NCBI RefSeq assembly: GCF_002901445.1
Contig: NZ_PPPD01000006.1
Location: 1-43,937 of the forward strand
Direction: 5' to 3'
DNA from: Deinococcus koreensis
GTDB lineage: Bacteria > Deinococcota > Deinococci > Deinococcales > Deinococcaceae
DNA: 43,937 bases
Shown: positions 31,713-39,938 of the stretch, piece by piece
Layout of the letters: every line of letters begins with the position of its first letter
Position numbering within the stretch: the stretch's first letter is position 1
Position numbers and translations under genes: made by a program
The notes under the pieces: model-generated
What the model was told of the DNA's origin: nothing
The model's input: only the letters and a program-made list of their open reading frames with translations
Databases searched by the model: none

Positions 31713-33602
31713 ATGACTTCATACTTGACTCAACTACACCGCTTGAAAGCCCAGAAGTCTAAATCTTCTCGAGTGTACGCATCTTACATGTTAAATGCCC
31801 TAAAAAGTCAGAATATATCCATTCAAGATGCTATTTCGAGCTCGCATTTTGGTGAGATATTGCGGGATGACAAACTTAATGGTAGTCAAATCAGTGCAGT
31901 TAAGTACTTTTATGGTGAGTATTTCAAGTACAATATAGAAAATCTTATGCAAAATCCGATATTAGTCATTGACGAGCTATATAGAATAGCTCATAACGAC
32001 GAAAACATTCCTCCTTTCGCGTCTTCAGAGTCCATATATGCCGCTTTGGGAGAGGGACGTATAACCACTCGAGACATTGAAACGTATTTCCAGTTGCCTA
32101 AAGGATGCCTGAGTAATCTCAATATTAGTCAGGGGATACAAATTGCTATTGGAGCAGACTGGTGGCCTGACGAAATTCCCGACTCGTCTCCCTACTGGCA
32201 AACAGTCAGAGAGTCAATCAGATATAAATGGGAGGGAGAAGTATTTGAACGCAGCGATTTAGATCCAAAACAATTATTTCTTTCCATCTGTGAAGATGTT
32301 ATTTCAAATGATTCATATATTCTAAAAAGTGGTCGATGGAGGAAATTCTTCAATGAGGAGGGAATTTCTAAAATTTCTCTATCTGATAGTGTGTTTTACG
32401 ACTTTAATCATATGTCAGAATACAAAGACGGTATTGGAGAGCAACAGCCTAGAGATGGCTGGGGGGATAGAAAAGATAGAAAGAGGAATACACTGTTGAG
32501 TTATCGTTCAATGTGTTCAGCGTACTATAAGTATCTAATTCACGAAGGCCTCATAATTGATGACAAAAATCTTAGTTTAGCTCTATTTGGCGTCCCAGCT
32601 TACCTATTGAAATATATTGATAAGAGAATTGCAATTACAGGCGGCGCAGGTCAAGGCGTTGATGGTGTACTGCGTTTCGCCTTATCTCTATGCCGCAAAG
32701 AAGTAGGATGGTTGCGCAACAGTGAATTATCCTACTCTATATTGCCAGAACACGTGAAAGATGAGATAGAATCTGTTGGGGGATGGGATAAGTATTTGGA
32801 TTTATCACTGGAACGATACAGCGGTTATCTAAGAAAACAAATCAGGCGGAATAAAAGAGCTATAACCAATCATAAGGAGAAATATAGTACGATATTAAAG
32901 CTCGATAATCCTATTGAACCTGTATGGAACGCAATTGCAGTGGCTTATCAAGACATACAATCGCTTAGGAGCAATCCTATCGCTTACGCGAGGGAGCTGG
33001 AACCTATAATACTAATTGTAATACTTGCATCCTTTCCTCTGAGAAGTATAAATCTCTCACTTATGACATGCAGCCAAGCGCTCAATAGGAAGCACATCCG
33101 GGTTGATGCATCAGGTGAAATTAGTTTACATATCCCTGTTCACGAAATGAAAAACAGGCGTAACAGCAAAGCGCTTGCAGACGAGGAAGAAATAATTTTC
33201 CCACTAACATCCGATGAGAGAGCATCTTCATACAAGGACACAATCGTAGAGTATTTGAAGATCTATCGTCCTCTACTTACCAACACCGTATACGTGTTTC
33301 CAACAACCACAGGTCTCCAACCATCCACGACATATATTCAGAATTTAACCGAGGCTTGGACAAAAAAGTATTTATCATCAGATTCGATCTACCCTAGTAG
33401 GATCCCCGGCCTACCACCTATGAAGCCACACATGTTCCGTAAGCTAATTGCAACCCAATGTATTAATGACGGTAATCCAGAAGAAGCCGAAGTGAGGCTT
33501 GTCGATAGTGCATCAACCGTGCGAGATCATTATGTAAGGAACAATATTAATCTTAGAATTAGAAGGCTTATGGATAAGCGGCGAACGTCCATTAAGGCCT
33601 GA
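31713..33602 (+). CDS. large divergent tyrosine recombinase (integrase)
   Basis: A 629-residue protein, AT-rich unlike the rest of the window, so clearly foreign. The C-terminus carries a tyrosine-recombinase pattern: Arg444 (FPLRSINLSL), Lys480 (VHEMKNRRN), His573-x-x-Arg576 (KPHMFRKLIATQ), His606 and Tyr607 (TVRDHYVRNN). The N-terminal 400 residues are helical and much longer than in phage integrases, as in the large integrases of some genomic islands. GAGG lies 11 bases before the ATG. It is convergent with, and overlaps by 11 bases, an XRE regulator gene. Family assignment rests on ordered catalytic residues; overall similarity to XerC/D is low. Confidence 0.8.
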   Translation: MTSYLTQLHRLKAQKSKSSRVYASYMLNALKSQNISIQDAISSSHFGEILRDDKLNGSQISAVKYFYGEYFKYNIENLMQNPILVIDELYRIAHNDENIPPFASSESIYAALGEGRITTRDIETYFQLPKGCLSNLNISQGIQIAIGADWWPDEIPDSSPYWQTVRESIRYKWEGEVFERSDLDPKQLFLSICEDVISNDSYILKSGRWRKFFNEEGISKISLSDSVFYDFNHMSEYKDGIGEQQPRDGWGDRKDRKRNTLLSYRSMCSAYYKYLIHEGLIIDDKNLSLALFGVPAYLLKYIDKRIAITGGAGQGVDGVLRFALSLCRKEVGWLRNSELSYSILPEHVKDEIESVGGWDKYLDLSLERYSGYLRKQIRRNKRAITNHKEKYSTILKLDNPIEPVWNAIAVAYQDIQSLRSNPIAYARELEPIILIVILASFPLRSINLSLMTCSQALNRKHIRVDASGEISLHIPVHEMKNRRNSKALADEEEIIFPLTSDERASSYKDTIVEYLKIYRPLLTNTVYVFPTTTGLQPSTTYIQNLTEAWTKKYLSSDSIYPSRIPGLPPMKPHMFRKLIATQCINDGNPEEAEVRLVDSASTVRDHYVRNNINLRIRRLMDKRRTSIKA

Positions 33603-33861
33603 AGATCTCTTCAATACTTACTCCAATTACATCAGCAAATCTAACAACTTCATAATCAAACACAGCTCTCTTTCCCGTTTCAATTCGGGAAAGAGTCACT
33701 TTAGATAGTTTCATATGAGTCTTTGAGAAAAAATACTCACAAAACTCCCTATCGCTTAAATATCCTAATATTTCCTTCCTCAATCGGCGAATATTCTGCC
33801 CGGTGACGTTCTCTGTTGTTAGCCCAAGCCGACTTCGGGCAGAACGATTTCGCTTGGTCAC
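33592..33861 (-). CDS. XRE-type helix-turn-helix regulator
   Basis: An 89-residue protein starting at GTG (MTKRNRSARSRLGL). It contains an HTH of Cro/C1 type: NIRRLRKEILGYLSDREFCE, then LSKVTLSRIETGKRAVFDYE and VVRFADVIGVSIEEIF. The GTGA overlap (33858-33861) with the preceding XRE gene implies one operon. Its 3' end overlaps the integrase stop by 11 bases on the opposite strand. It probably controls integrase or island genes. AT-rich like the integrase. Confidence 0.8.
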   Translation of the reverse strand: MTKRNRSARSRLGLTTENVTGQNIRRLRKEILGYLSDREFCEYFFSKTHMKLSKVTLSRIETGKRAVFDYEVVRFADVIGVSIEEIFRP

Positions 33862-34238
33862 TGTTCCAACTCGTTCAATTTTTGAAAGCTAGGATCCAGC
33901 AATTCAAATAGTAGTACGCCGTCTGCTTGTGCGAGCGCATCCATGACATCCAGGCCGACGCTCCGCTCGCCACGCTCTATCTGCGCAAAATAAGACCAGT
34001 CTATGTTTGCCTTCGCAGCAGCATCGTTGATGGACAAGTCCTTGCCAATCTTTACTAGGCGCGAGTTCGCGCCGAGAACCTCGCGCAGGAGCCTGGCAGG
34101 CTTCTTGGCCTTCCTAGTCGTCTGCTTCTTCCTCTGTATCGTTGTGCCTGGAGGGCTCCCCACCCCATATGGCTGGTGAGAAAACTGCCTGATATACAGT
34201 TGGGAAAAGTATTGGTAGTATTGTTTGCAATCTTGCAT
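33858..34238 (-). CDS. XRE-type regulator with N-terminal extension
   Basis: The C-terminal 75 residues are a clear HTH: ARLLREVLGANSRLVKIG, LSINDAAAKANIDWSYFAQI, ERGERSVGLDVMDALAQADG and VLLFELLDPSF. The start is uncertain. ATG 34238 gives 126 residues with a Tyr/Gln-rich leader (MQDCKQYYQYFSQLYIRQF); GTG 34163 gives 101. The frame stays open to 34646, but the upper part runs antiparallel in register to a decayed XRE copy and is not trusted. The gene is coupled by GTGA to the next XRE gene and is a paralogue of 34647-34871 (DWSYFAQIE against TWSYIAQVE). Confidence 0.7.
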   Translation of the reverse strand: MQDCKQYYQYFSQLYIRQFSHQPYGVGSPPGTTIQRKKQTTRKAKKPARLLREVLGANSRLVKIGKDLSINDAAAKANIDWSYFAQIERGERSVGLDVMDALAQADGVLLFELLDPSFQKLNELEQ

Positions 34239-34366
34239 CCATTGATTGGATGACACTTTGTTTACAGCCACGATGGTTTCGTCAATCAACTCCGCTTCTT
34301 TCAATGCCTTGTCCCAAGCCAGCGTCGCTGATCTCCATGCTGCTGTTGCAATTGCCGTGACGAGTT

Positions 34367-34610
34367 TCAAGCACCCTGATAGACGACACTGGAGCTTTGC
34401 CAGGTACAAAATCTGGCGCCATGCTGAGGAATACGCCCTAACGTAAGAAGTGAGACAAGGAAAAGCCCAAACGCGTCTGCCAGAGCCGCCATGTTGTCGA
34501 TGCCGATGTTCCGCTCCATCACCGTGACCCAGGTTCAGGCAATAGCGTCTCCAATATCTTCCTGGCCGTCGCTTGGCTCGCAACCGCTCCCTACGTAGCT
34601 TGTACGCCCA
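34367..34610 (-). pseudogene. decayed XRE regulator copy
   Basis: KLRRERLRAKR in one frame, then QEDIGDAIA-stop-TWVTVMERN and IGIDNMAALADAFGLFLVSL in another, align with the intact neighbour (RLREERQKRGMTLEDLAEAS, TWSYIAQVEVGRRNISVDNM). A frameshift, an in-frame TGA and a loss of several codons make it non-functional. It lies between two live paralogues, as expected of tandem duplication followed by decay. Confidence 0.65.
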
Positions 34611-34646
34611 TAGCCAAGCAAACGCAGAGTTGACGCCACACATCAT

Positions 34647-34871
34647 CTACAACAGCTCCCTAAGAGCCACACCGACGCCCGCTGCCAGGAGATGCATGTT
34701 GTCCACCGAGATGTTGCGCCGCCCGACCTCGACCTGAGCGATGTACGACCACGTGATGCCGCTCGCCTCCGCCAGATCCTCCAGCGTCATGCCCCGCTTC
34801 TGACGCTCCTCCCGAAGGCGCCTCCCGAACGTCAAGCGCGACTCGGTGGGGTCTTTCTGCGTTTTCGCCAC
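34647..34871 (-). CDS. XRE-type helix-turn-helix regulator
   Basis: A 74-residue protein starting at GTG (MAKTQKDPTESRLTFG). It is essentially one Cro/C1 HTH: RLREERQKRGMTLEDLAEAS, GITWSYIAQVEVGRRNISVD, NMHLLAAGVGVALRELL. GC-rich, unlike the integrase-side XRE. Direct repeats at 34911-34936 lie 40-65 bp upstream and could be its operator. It may control itself and the divergent 35040 cluster. Confidence 0.85.
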   Translation of the reverse strand: MAKTQKDPTESRLTFGRRLREERQKRGMTLEDLAEASGITWSYIAQVEVGRRNISVDNMHLLAAGVGVALRELL

Positions 34872-34910
34872 CCGTGTAGCGTGGCGACGCTCCCAGAGTC
34901 AGGCCATGCA

Positions 34911-34936
34911 ATTAAAGCCATATCGATTAAAGCCAT
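34911..34936. repeat. ATTAAAGCCAT direct repeat in divergent promoter region
   Basis: Two exact copies of ATTAAAGCCAT (34911-34921, 34926-34936) with a 15-bp period. Nearby AGCGT-GGCG-ACGCT is a small inverted repeat. Located between the divergent XRE gene and the 35040 cluster: a candidate operator. Confidence 0.5.
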
Positions 34937-35039
34937 GTTATCGTGATGACCGTTCCTTCCATGCACACGCTGATGCCTCCGCCCCGTTCTCTCGTCGTGC
35001 CGCCCCACGCACCCACGGCCCTGACCCGTCTGGAGCGCC

Positions 35040-35444
35040 ATGCCCCCAACCCCAAGTCCGCCCACCGCCTCCTCCCTCCAGCACTCCACGGAAGCACCCT
35101 GGCGTTTCCGCCCGCCCACTGCCCTGCCTTCCCTCCATGACACCGCCACCTACGCCACGTCCCTGACCCTGTTTCTACTCGCCGCCGACCGTGTCCTCCA
35201 GCAACTCCCGCCAGTTCATGGACACCACTGGCATATCGACGGGCACACCAGCGACACGCTCTTCCTGCGCCTGCCCTGCGACCCCGACCTCAGTGGCCTT
35301 CCGTACCTCGACCAGACCTTCGACTTCCAAGTCAACCCGTCCACCGTGCGGATCGGCGTCGTCACCCGTTCAGACGCCAGCTTCGCCCTCTACCACCAGT
35401 TCACCGTGCTGCTCGACCAGTGGCTGCCCAGGAGCGACCGATGA
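35040..35444 (+). CDS. hypothetical protein, first of a four-gene cluster
   Basis: A 134-residue protein. A Pro/Ser-rich N-terminal 35 residues is followed by a helix (TATYATSLTLFLLAADRVLQ) and an alpha/beta part with WHIDGHTSDTLFLRLPCDPD and FQVNPSTVRIGVVTRSDASF, ending in a helix. The stop overlaps the start of the next lipoprotein gene (ATGA, 35441-35444), showing translational coupling. No family is recognised. An internal start would remove the Pro-rich leader. Confidence 0.6.
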   Translation: MPPTPSPPTASSLQHSTEAPWRFRPPTALPSLHDTATYATSLTLFLLAADRVLQQLPPVHGHHWHIDGHTSDTLFLRLPCDPDLSGLPYLDQTFDFQVNPSTVRIGVVTRSDASFALYHQFTVLLDQWLPRSDR

Positions 35445-36079
35445 CCCTTCGCCTGCTCGTCATGTGCAGCGCCCTCATCCTCACGGCTTGCAAAAGTGGG
35501 CCGGGTGCAGTGAACCTCGACGCCTCCGCCCAGTTCTTCCTCGACAACGGCGGCCTGACCGTCGTGAGCACCCAGGCACGGCCGTACACCCGCCCCTGTC
35601 TGCGGGCCCTGAACCTCGAGAACACGCTGCTGGGTGGCCTGTTCGGTGACTCCAAGACGCTGGTGGACTTTGTAGACAAGCATCGCCTCGCCCGACTTAC
35701 CCGCTCGGCCACGTCATCCGGCCAGGAGAAGGTCGTCCTGACGCCTATTTCGCCATACGAGAAGAACTGGCTGGGAGAGGGGGCGCTCAAGAACTTCTGT
35801 TTCGGCACCCCGACCCTCCTCAAGGTGGAGGCCGTCCCGGACGCCCAGCCGATCACGGCTGACGCGGACGTGCCGTACATCATCCCCGGCACCCCGGCAC
35901 GCGCTGCCCGCCTGACCTTCCGGATGGACGGGGTGCCGGAGGGCGGCTTCACCGACGATCTCAAGGCCAGGCCGGGGCTGCTCCTCCGCACCAGCATGCA
36001 GCCGGACGACTACGGCAAAGAGTTCACGGTGATCGCCACCCTGCCGGTCAATGTCAAGAACTACAAGACCCAGCCCTGA
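35441..36079 (+). CDS. lipoprotein of unknown function
   Basis: A 212-residue protein starting MTLRLLVMCSALILTACKSG: signal peptide with lipobox LTAC, Cys15 lipidated. The mature part is mixed alpha/beta (AQFFLDNGGLTVVSTQARPY, VVLTPISPYEKNWLGEGALK, ARLTFRMDGVPEGGF) with two Cys that could pair. Coupled by ATGA to the upstream gene and followed closely by another lipoprotein. No named domain is recognised. Confidence 0.75.
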   Translation: MTLRLLVMCSALILTACKSGPGAVNLDASAQFFLDNGGLTVVSTQARPYTRPCLRALNLENTLLGGLFGDSKTLVDFVDKHRLARLTRSATSSGQEKVVLTPISPYEKNWLGEGALKNFCFGTPTLLKVEAVPDAQPITADADVPYIIPGTPARAARLTFRMDGVPEGGFTDDLKARPGLLLRTSMQPDDYGKEFTVIATLPVNVKNYKTQP

Positions 36080-36097
36080 CGCCCCTGGAGGCCCCCG

Positions 36098-36529
36098 ATG
36101 AACCCACTGCGCCTGTCCCTGCTGCTCGTGCCCGCCCTGGCCGCCTGTGCCCCCACGACGGGCCTGCCGTCGCCTACCCGCGTTACCACCGTCGTCACCT
36201 ACCGCACCGGAGTCGTGGCGGCGGGTGACGACAACCCGGTGCTCGCGGCGGTGGTGGCCACCGCGCCGACCATTCCCACCCTGCCCGGTCGAATGCCCTG
36301 GAAGGCGGAGGAGATCGAGAGAAATCAGGTCGTGCTGCGCTCACGGGCCGAGACCGTCAATACCTTCTCGTTTGGCAGCACAGTCCGCACCCTGCCGTAC
36401 GAGATGCTGTTCACCGTCATCAGCTCGGCGGGCACGACGACCCTGACCGGGACGTACAGCAAATCCTACGAGGTGAGCGCGCAGGCCCTCTTGAACCAGC
36501 TCGACCGCCGCTTCCCCCGCGTCCGGTAG
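36098..36529 (+). CDS. small lipoprotein
   Basis: A 143-residue protein, MNPLRLSLLLVPALAACAPT, with lipobox LAAC (Cys17) and a GGAGG-like ribosome site upstream. The mature part is beta-rich (TRVTTVVTYRTGVVAAGD, FGSTVRTLPYEMLFTVISSA) and ends in a basic helix (AQALLNQLDRRFPRVR). It is the third gene of the cluster starting at 35040. Function unknown. Confidence 0.75.
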   Translation: MNPLRLSLLLVPALAACAPTTGLPSPTRVTTVVTYRTGVVAAGDDNPVLAAVVATAPTIPTLPGRMPWKAEEIERNQVVLRSRAETVNTFSFGSTVRTLPYEMLFTVISSAGTTTLTGTYSKSYEVSAQALLNQLDRRFPRVR

Positions 36530-36541
36530 GCCGGGGTGTCC

Positions 36542-37135
36542 ATGCTCTTCCGGCTGGGCCGCGCCCACCGCCGCTTCCTGGGTTTGGCCGGGGAATGGTC
36601 GCCCGACCTGGAGAACAGCGTCATGCCCATCGACGCCGTGAGACTGAGCGTGCAGGCGGCCCAGTGCCTCCACAGCCAGCTGTCTGTGCCCGGCGCCTTC
36701 CGCAGTGGGCCACTGTTCGGCCACCGGGACGACGGCATCCTGCACGTGGCCTACGCGGCCCCCGCCGGTTACCTGCGCTGGACGGATCACGATGCGACCC
36801 AGCCGTTCACGCTGGATCCGGGGTACGTCCTGGGGTGGACGGACGCCCTGCGCACCGTGCATGGGCCGTCGATCGACTGGGTGGGCACCTGGCTCAGCTT
36901 CCCGGATACCCTGGCGGCCGACCGGGCGACCCAACAGCCCCTGATCGAGCAGGCGCGCGCGGGTCTCCTGGTCGAGGACGACACGGCGCTGCTGTTCGTC
37001 GGCTGGAAGCGGCACGAGGTGGAGGTGCATGCGTACGCCGCGTTCGCTGAGGATCAAGTACGTACCTTAGCGGTGGCGTGGGCGCCTGAGACGACACCAA
37101 CTAGCCACAGTCGCGAAGAAGGGACAGGTTCTTAA
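36542..37135 (+). CDS. possible catalytically degenerate JAB/MPN-like protein
   Basis: A 197-residue protein, ATG 36542 or GTG 36536. The segment order suggests a JAB/Mov34 isopeptidase fold: VRLSVQAAQCLHSQLSVPGA, then RSGPLFGHRDDGILHVAY in place of the usual E-x-GG-x-L-x-G, FTLDPGYVLGWTDAL, and WVGTWLSFPDTLAAD where active enzymes have VG-x-x-HSHP-x(n)-S-x-x-D. The Glu and both His of the zinc site are absent, so activity is unlikely. Identification is by pattern only and tentative. It is the last gene of the 35040 cluster. Confidence 0.4.
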   Translation: MLFRLGRAHRRFLGLAGEWSPDLENSVMPIDAVRLSVQAAQCLHSQLSVPGAFRSGPLFGHRDDGILHVAYAAPAGYLRWTDHDATQPFTLDPGYVLGWTDALRTVHGPSIDWVGTWLSFPDTLAADRATQQPLIEQARAGLLVEDDTALLFVGWKRHEVEVHAYAAFAEDQVRTLAVAWAPETTPTSHSREEGTGS

Positions 37136-37172
37136 CCGTCCGCTAGCAGGACTTTGTCACTTTTCGTCCGGC

Positions 37173-37710
37173 TCATGGAGATGCGCCTCGCACGGATTCC
37201 CCGCAGCGTGGACACCGACCGAGCCGAATCCCAGAAAGGATTCGGCTCGCCTCTCGTCGGGCCTGCGGCAGGGTCATGAGCCGTCCCATAGCGCTGATCG
37301 CTGCCCGGACGGTCTGCGGGAACAGCATCGTCAACATCACCAACCTCACGTGATGAGTCAAACCTCGCCATAGCCGCCCTTCGCAATGATCGAGCCCCCA
37401 TTCCTCCTTGGCCTGCGCGTGCACCGTCCCGCACGACCAGCGCGACTTGATACCGCCGACGATCTGCGCTTTTGACGTGCTTGCCGGGTAGTTGGTGGCG
37501 TCGTACTTGATCTCTCCCGCTCGGCGTTTCTCCCAACCATCCACACCAGTTTGCCTGGGAGATGGCGTCCACGCGCGTCCTCGACACCGTTGGCGATGCG
37601 TGCCCGTATGACCAGCCAGCGCGACGTCTTGCCACCCTTCACGGTGTGCCAGTGGTACGGTGGCCTGGCCTCCAGCACGTCCCATCCGGGACGTGCGTGC
37701 TCGCTTTGAA
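37173..37710 (-). mobile_element. IS701-like transposase relic (frameshifted)
   Basis: Minus strand, two frames. The upstream part (about 37510-37710) reads [20 protein letters not shown], then [20 protein letters not shown] and [11 protein letters not shown]. After a frameshift near 37510 it continues as [40 protein letters not shown] and [20 protein letters not shown], ending [20 protein letters not shown] then [16 protein letters not shown]. The E-x6-K-like [11 protein letters not shown] block and trailing Cys-x-x-Cys match DDE transposases of the IS4/IS701 superfamily. The N-terminal two thirds are missing or unrecognisable. Its 3' tip matches the solo relic at 21984-22040. Confidence 0.65.
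37220..37249. repeat. perfect 12-bp inverted repeat inside transposase relic
   Basis: CGAGCCGAATCC and GGATTCGGCTCG, perfect 12-base arms with a six-base loop CAGAAA, near the 3' end of the transposase relic. No T-run follows. It may be an IS-internal hairpin. Confidence 0.6.
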
Positions 37711-37935
37711 AAAAGCGCTCCTGGAGGCAGGCGTCACCTTCTGGGGCTTCCATCCAAGAGCGCACGGACACAGGGATACGGCTGCTGGAGCAGGTCAAGG
37801 ACATCGGGCGGGTCGCGGTGCACCTCGGGCACGAGCGTGTGGACACCACGCGCAAGGACTACGCGGCGCTGGCGGTCGATGACCTTGAGGATGACCTCGT
37901 GGGCTGGTTGGGGTTCTGTGAAGCGGTTCAACACC
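37700..37935 (+). pseudogene. C-terminal fragment of a tyrosine recombinase
   Basis: [20 protein letters not shown] in one frame, then IRLLEQVKDIGRVAVHLGHE and RVDTTRKDYAALAVDDLEDD in another: the HxxR region, the LGH motif and the TTRKDY nucleophile segment of XerC/D-type recombinases, split by a frameshift near 37765. The N-terminal domain and Arg I are absent. It lies back to back with the transposase relic, a typical graveyard of mobile-element ends. Confidence 0.7.
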
Positions 37936-38010
37936 GGAAGGAGCCGCCACCGAACGGGTGGGCTGGACATCGTGGCGATCTATGTCCGGCGCGGCCCGTC
38001 CGGTGGAATT

Positions 38011-38616
38011 TCAGCGGCGTATGCGGTAGCGAATATGCGTGGCTTCGGGGGTGTCGATGACCTGAACCACCTCCAGCTCGAGGCGTGAGGGCAGCACCTC
38101 AAACAGCCGACGGCCACCGCCAAACAGCACTGGAATCTGGTGAATTTGCACCTCGTCCAGCACCCCAGCCTCAAGCGCTTTTTGTGCCGTGTACGCGCCA
38201 TGCACCATCACGTTCCGAGAACCGGCGGCAGCTTTCGCCTGTGCCATCGCACTCTCGATGCCGTCCAGGACATACGTTACCAGCGGGTACTGTGCGACGG
38301 ATGGGCCGGGAGGCCGGTGGCTGGGAACGAAGATCGGGACACCGTGGTGGTCGCCGCTCCAATGATCCACCTGTTCCGCGGTGCGACGACCCACCAGCAC
38401 TGCACCCGTGGCGTTGGTCTCTTCCATGAACTGCTTGCCGAGAGTGGAATGCGCGGTCGGCATCCGCGTGGTCGGTACAGGCGATCCGTCCCAGCGCATC
38501 TCGTACCAATCGTGCAGCCGCATGAAGCCGTCGCCGCCGGGGTTGCCCGGTGCGTCGTTGGATCCGGAGATGTAGCCGTCGAGCGACATGGACATGTAGA
38601 GCACAGATGTGGACAT
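38011..38616 (-). CDS. dihydrofolate reductase family (RibD C-terminal-like) protein
   Basis: A 201-residue protein, ATG preceded by AGGAGG. The start VLYMSMSLDGYISGSND is the DHFR-fold N-terminus; GAVLVGRRTAEQVDHWSG carries the NADPH-binding GRRT, and VMVHGAYTAQKALEAGVLDE the second Gly-rich block with EVQIHQIPVLFGGGRRLFE. Such proteins belong to the RibD_C/YwjB group and are NADPH-dependent reductases of unknown substrate; they are not folA. Intact length. It is the most upstream of a minus-strand run reaching 41.5 kb that includes another member of the same family. Confidence 0.9.
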   Translation of the reverse strand: MSTSVLYMSMSLDGYISGSNDAPGNPGGDGFMRLHDWYEMRWDGSPVPTTRMPTAHSTLGKQFMEETNATGAVLVGRRTAEQVDHWSGDHHGVPIFVPSHRPPGPSVAQYPLVTYVLDGIESAMAQAKAAAGSRNVMVHGAYTAQKALEAGVLDEVQIHQIPVLFGGGRRLFEVLPSRLELEVVQVIDTPEATHIRYRIRR

Positions 38617-38767
38617 CTTGACCTCCTGTGGATGTGAGCCGGCCGGAACGCGAAAACGTGTGGGTGCATGGCCGGACGCTCGGGGAATTTCATGTGCGGC
38701 CCTTCGCGGCTGCGGCGAAGCGCTTCCAGGACAGGCGTGGGCGTCAGGGTTCCAGACCCTGCGGGCA

Positions 38768-39340
38768 TTACCGCCCGCGGCGATACGTCAGCCCGAGGAG
38801 GCCCGAAGGAAACGCCTCGGATCCGGCGAGCTGGAGGTTCTGTCGATCCATCTCCGGCGCGGCCAGGTCGGTGCCCCGGCCCAGCACCATGGGGCTCACG
38901 GTCAGGCGGTACTCGTCGATGAGGTCGCGGCGCATCAACAGGTGCGCAACACTCGGACTACCCACCACCGTGATGTCGCCGCCCTCCTCTTGTTTGAGTT
39001 TCAATACTTCTTCTGGAACGTCACGCGCGACAAAGCGTGTGTTGCTCCAGTCGCTGCGGTCTGTAGTGGTGGACACCACAACCTTCTCGGTTGCGTCCAG
39101 CCAGGCAGCGTGTTGGCGCTCGTAATCGGAACTACCGGGATTGGCCGCGACCTTCGGCCAGTGGTTCAGCATGCCTTCGTACGTCACACGGCCCCAGATC
39201 ACCGTGCTGGTATCGGCAAGCGTCTGCGACGCAAAGTGCTCGAGGTCGGGCCCGTAACGGATCCAGCCGAGATCCCACGGTGCGGGGCCCTGCACCTTGC
39301 CATCCAGCGACGCGTGTACGAATAAGACGACTTTTCTCAT
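38768..39340 (-). CDS. dihydrofolate reductase family protein
   Basis: A 190-residue protein: MRKVVLFVHASLDGKVQGPA, TVIWGRVTYEGMLNHWP, ITVVGSPSVAHLLMRRDLID, RLTVSPMVLGRGTDL. RibD_C/YwjB-type DHFR fold with the LDG N-terminal motif, GRVTYEG cofactor segment and VSPMVLGRG C-terminal block. Probably an NADPH-dependent reductase with unknown substrate. It lies 109 bp downstream of the AHSA1-type gene. Similar but not identical in sequence to 38011-38616, so an old duplication rather than a recent one. Confidence 0.9.
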   Translation of the reverse strand: MRKVVLFVHASLDGKVQGPAPWDLGWIRYGPDLEHFASQTLADTSTVIWGRVTYEGMLNHWPKVAANPGSSDYERQHAAWLDATEKVVVSTTTDRSDWSNTRFVARDVPEEVLKLKQEEGGDITVVGSPSVAHLLMRRDLIDEYRLTVSPMVLGRGTDLAAPEMDRQNLQLAGSEAFPSGLLGLTYRRGR

Positions 39341-39449
39341 GGGTCTTCCTTTATTGAATGGGCTGATGGTCCGGTTGCGGCGAGCACCACCCGTGGAGCT
39401 TCAAGTGGGGCGGCCGGGCATAGGCATGGGTGCGGACTGTCGCTCGCGC

Positions 39450-39938
39450 TCACGTAGAGGGGGCCTGAAACTCATCGACAAAGCGTTCCAGGCGCTCCAG
39501 AGTCTGCTGGGCACCTTCGGCCGCGCCGTGGCGATCCACCGCCGCGTCGCGCTCTGCCGTGCTGCGAAAAACGGTACGCAGGGTGAGTTCGGTCTGCTCC
39601 CCCCGGTCTACGAACCGGACAGTTACGTCGAACGCGGCCTGGTCGTGCGCGTGGGCGCCGTGCCGGAATGCGATCCGCTGCACTGGCACGATCTCCCGCC
39701 ATTCGATGTGGTTGGGGTAGACCGTGCCGTCCGGCCCGCGCATGTCGAAGGCCCAGACGCCGCCAACGCGAAACTCGAGCGCGTGCGTGGTGGTCGTAAA
39801 CCCGCGCGGCCCGAACCAACGGTCGAGGTGGCGCGCCTCGGTCCATGCCCGGAAGACCAGGGATCTCGGGCCACGGATCAGGCGGGTGGTCTCGATCTGG
39901 CGGCTTTGCTCGGGTTCTGCGGCGTCAGTCGGTTGCAT
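39450..39938 (-). CDS. AHSA1/SRPBCC-family protein
   Basis: A 162-residue protein, ATG 39938 (MQPTDAAEPEQSRQIETTRL). START/Bet v1-like features: TRLIRGPRSLVFRAWTEARH, LDRWFGPRGFTTTTHALEF, VGGVWAFDMRGPDGTVYPNH, and a C-terminal helix AAEGAQQTLERLERFVDEF. AHSA1-like SRPBCC proteins often pair with an ArsR regulator; here the start overlaps the ArsR gene by 14 bases, so the two are co-translated. The fold binds hydrophobic ligands or has chaperone-regulator roles; the ligand is unknown. Confidence 0.9.
   Translation of the reverse strand: MQPTDAAEPEQSRQIETTRLIRGPRSLVFRAWTEARHLDRWFGPRGFTTTTHALEFRVGGVWAFDMRGPDGTVYPNHIEWREIVPVQRIAFRHGAHAHDQAAFDVTVRFVDRGEQTELTLRTVFRSTAERDAAVDRHGAAEGAQQTLERLERFVDEFQAPST

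Noticed and set aside
36341..37057. 238-codon minus-strand frame
   Set aside because: Antisense to the 36098-37135 genes, which have lipoprotein signals and coupled starts.
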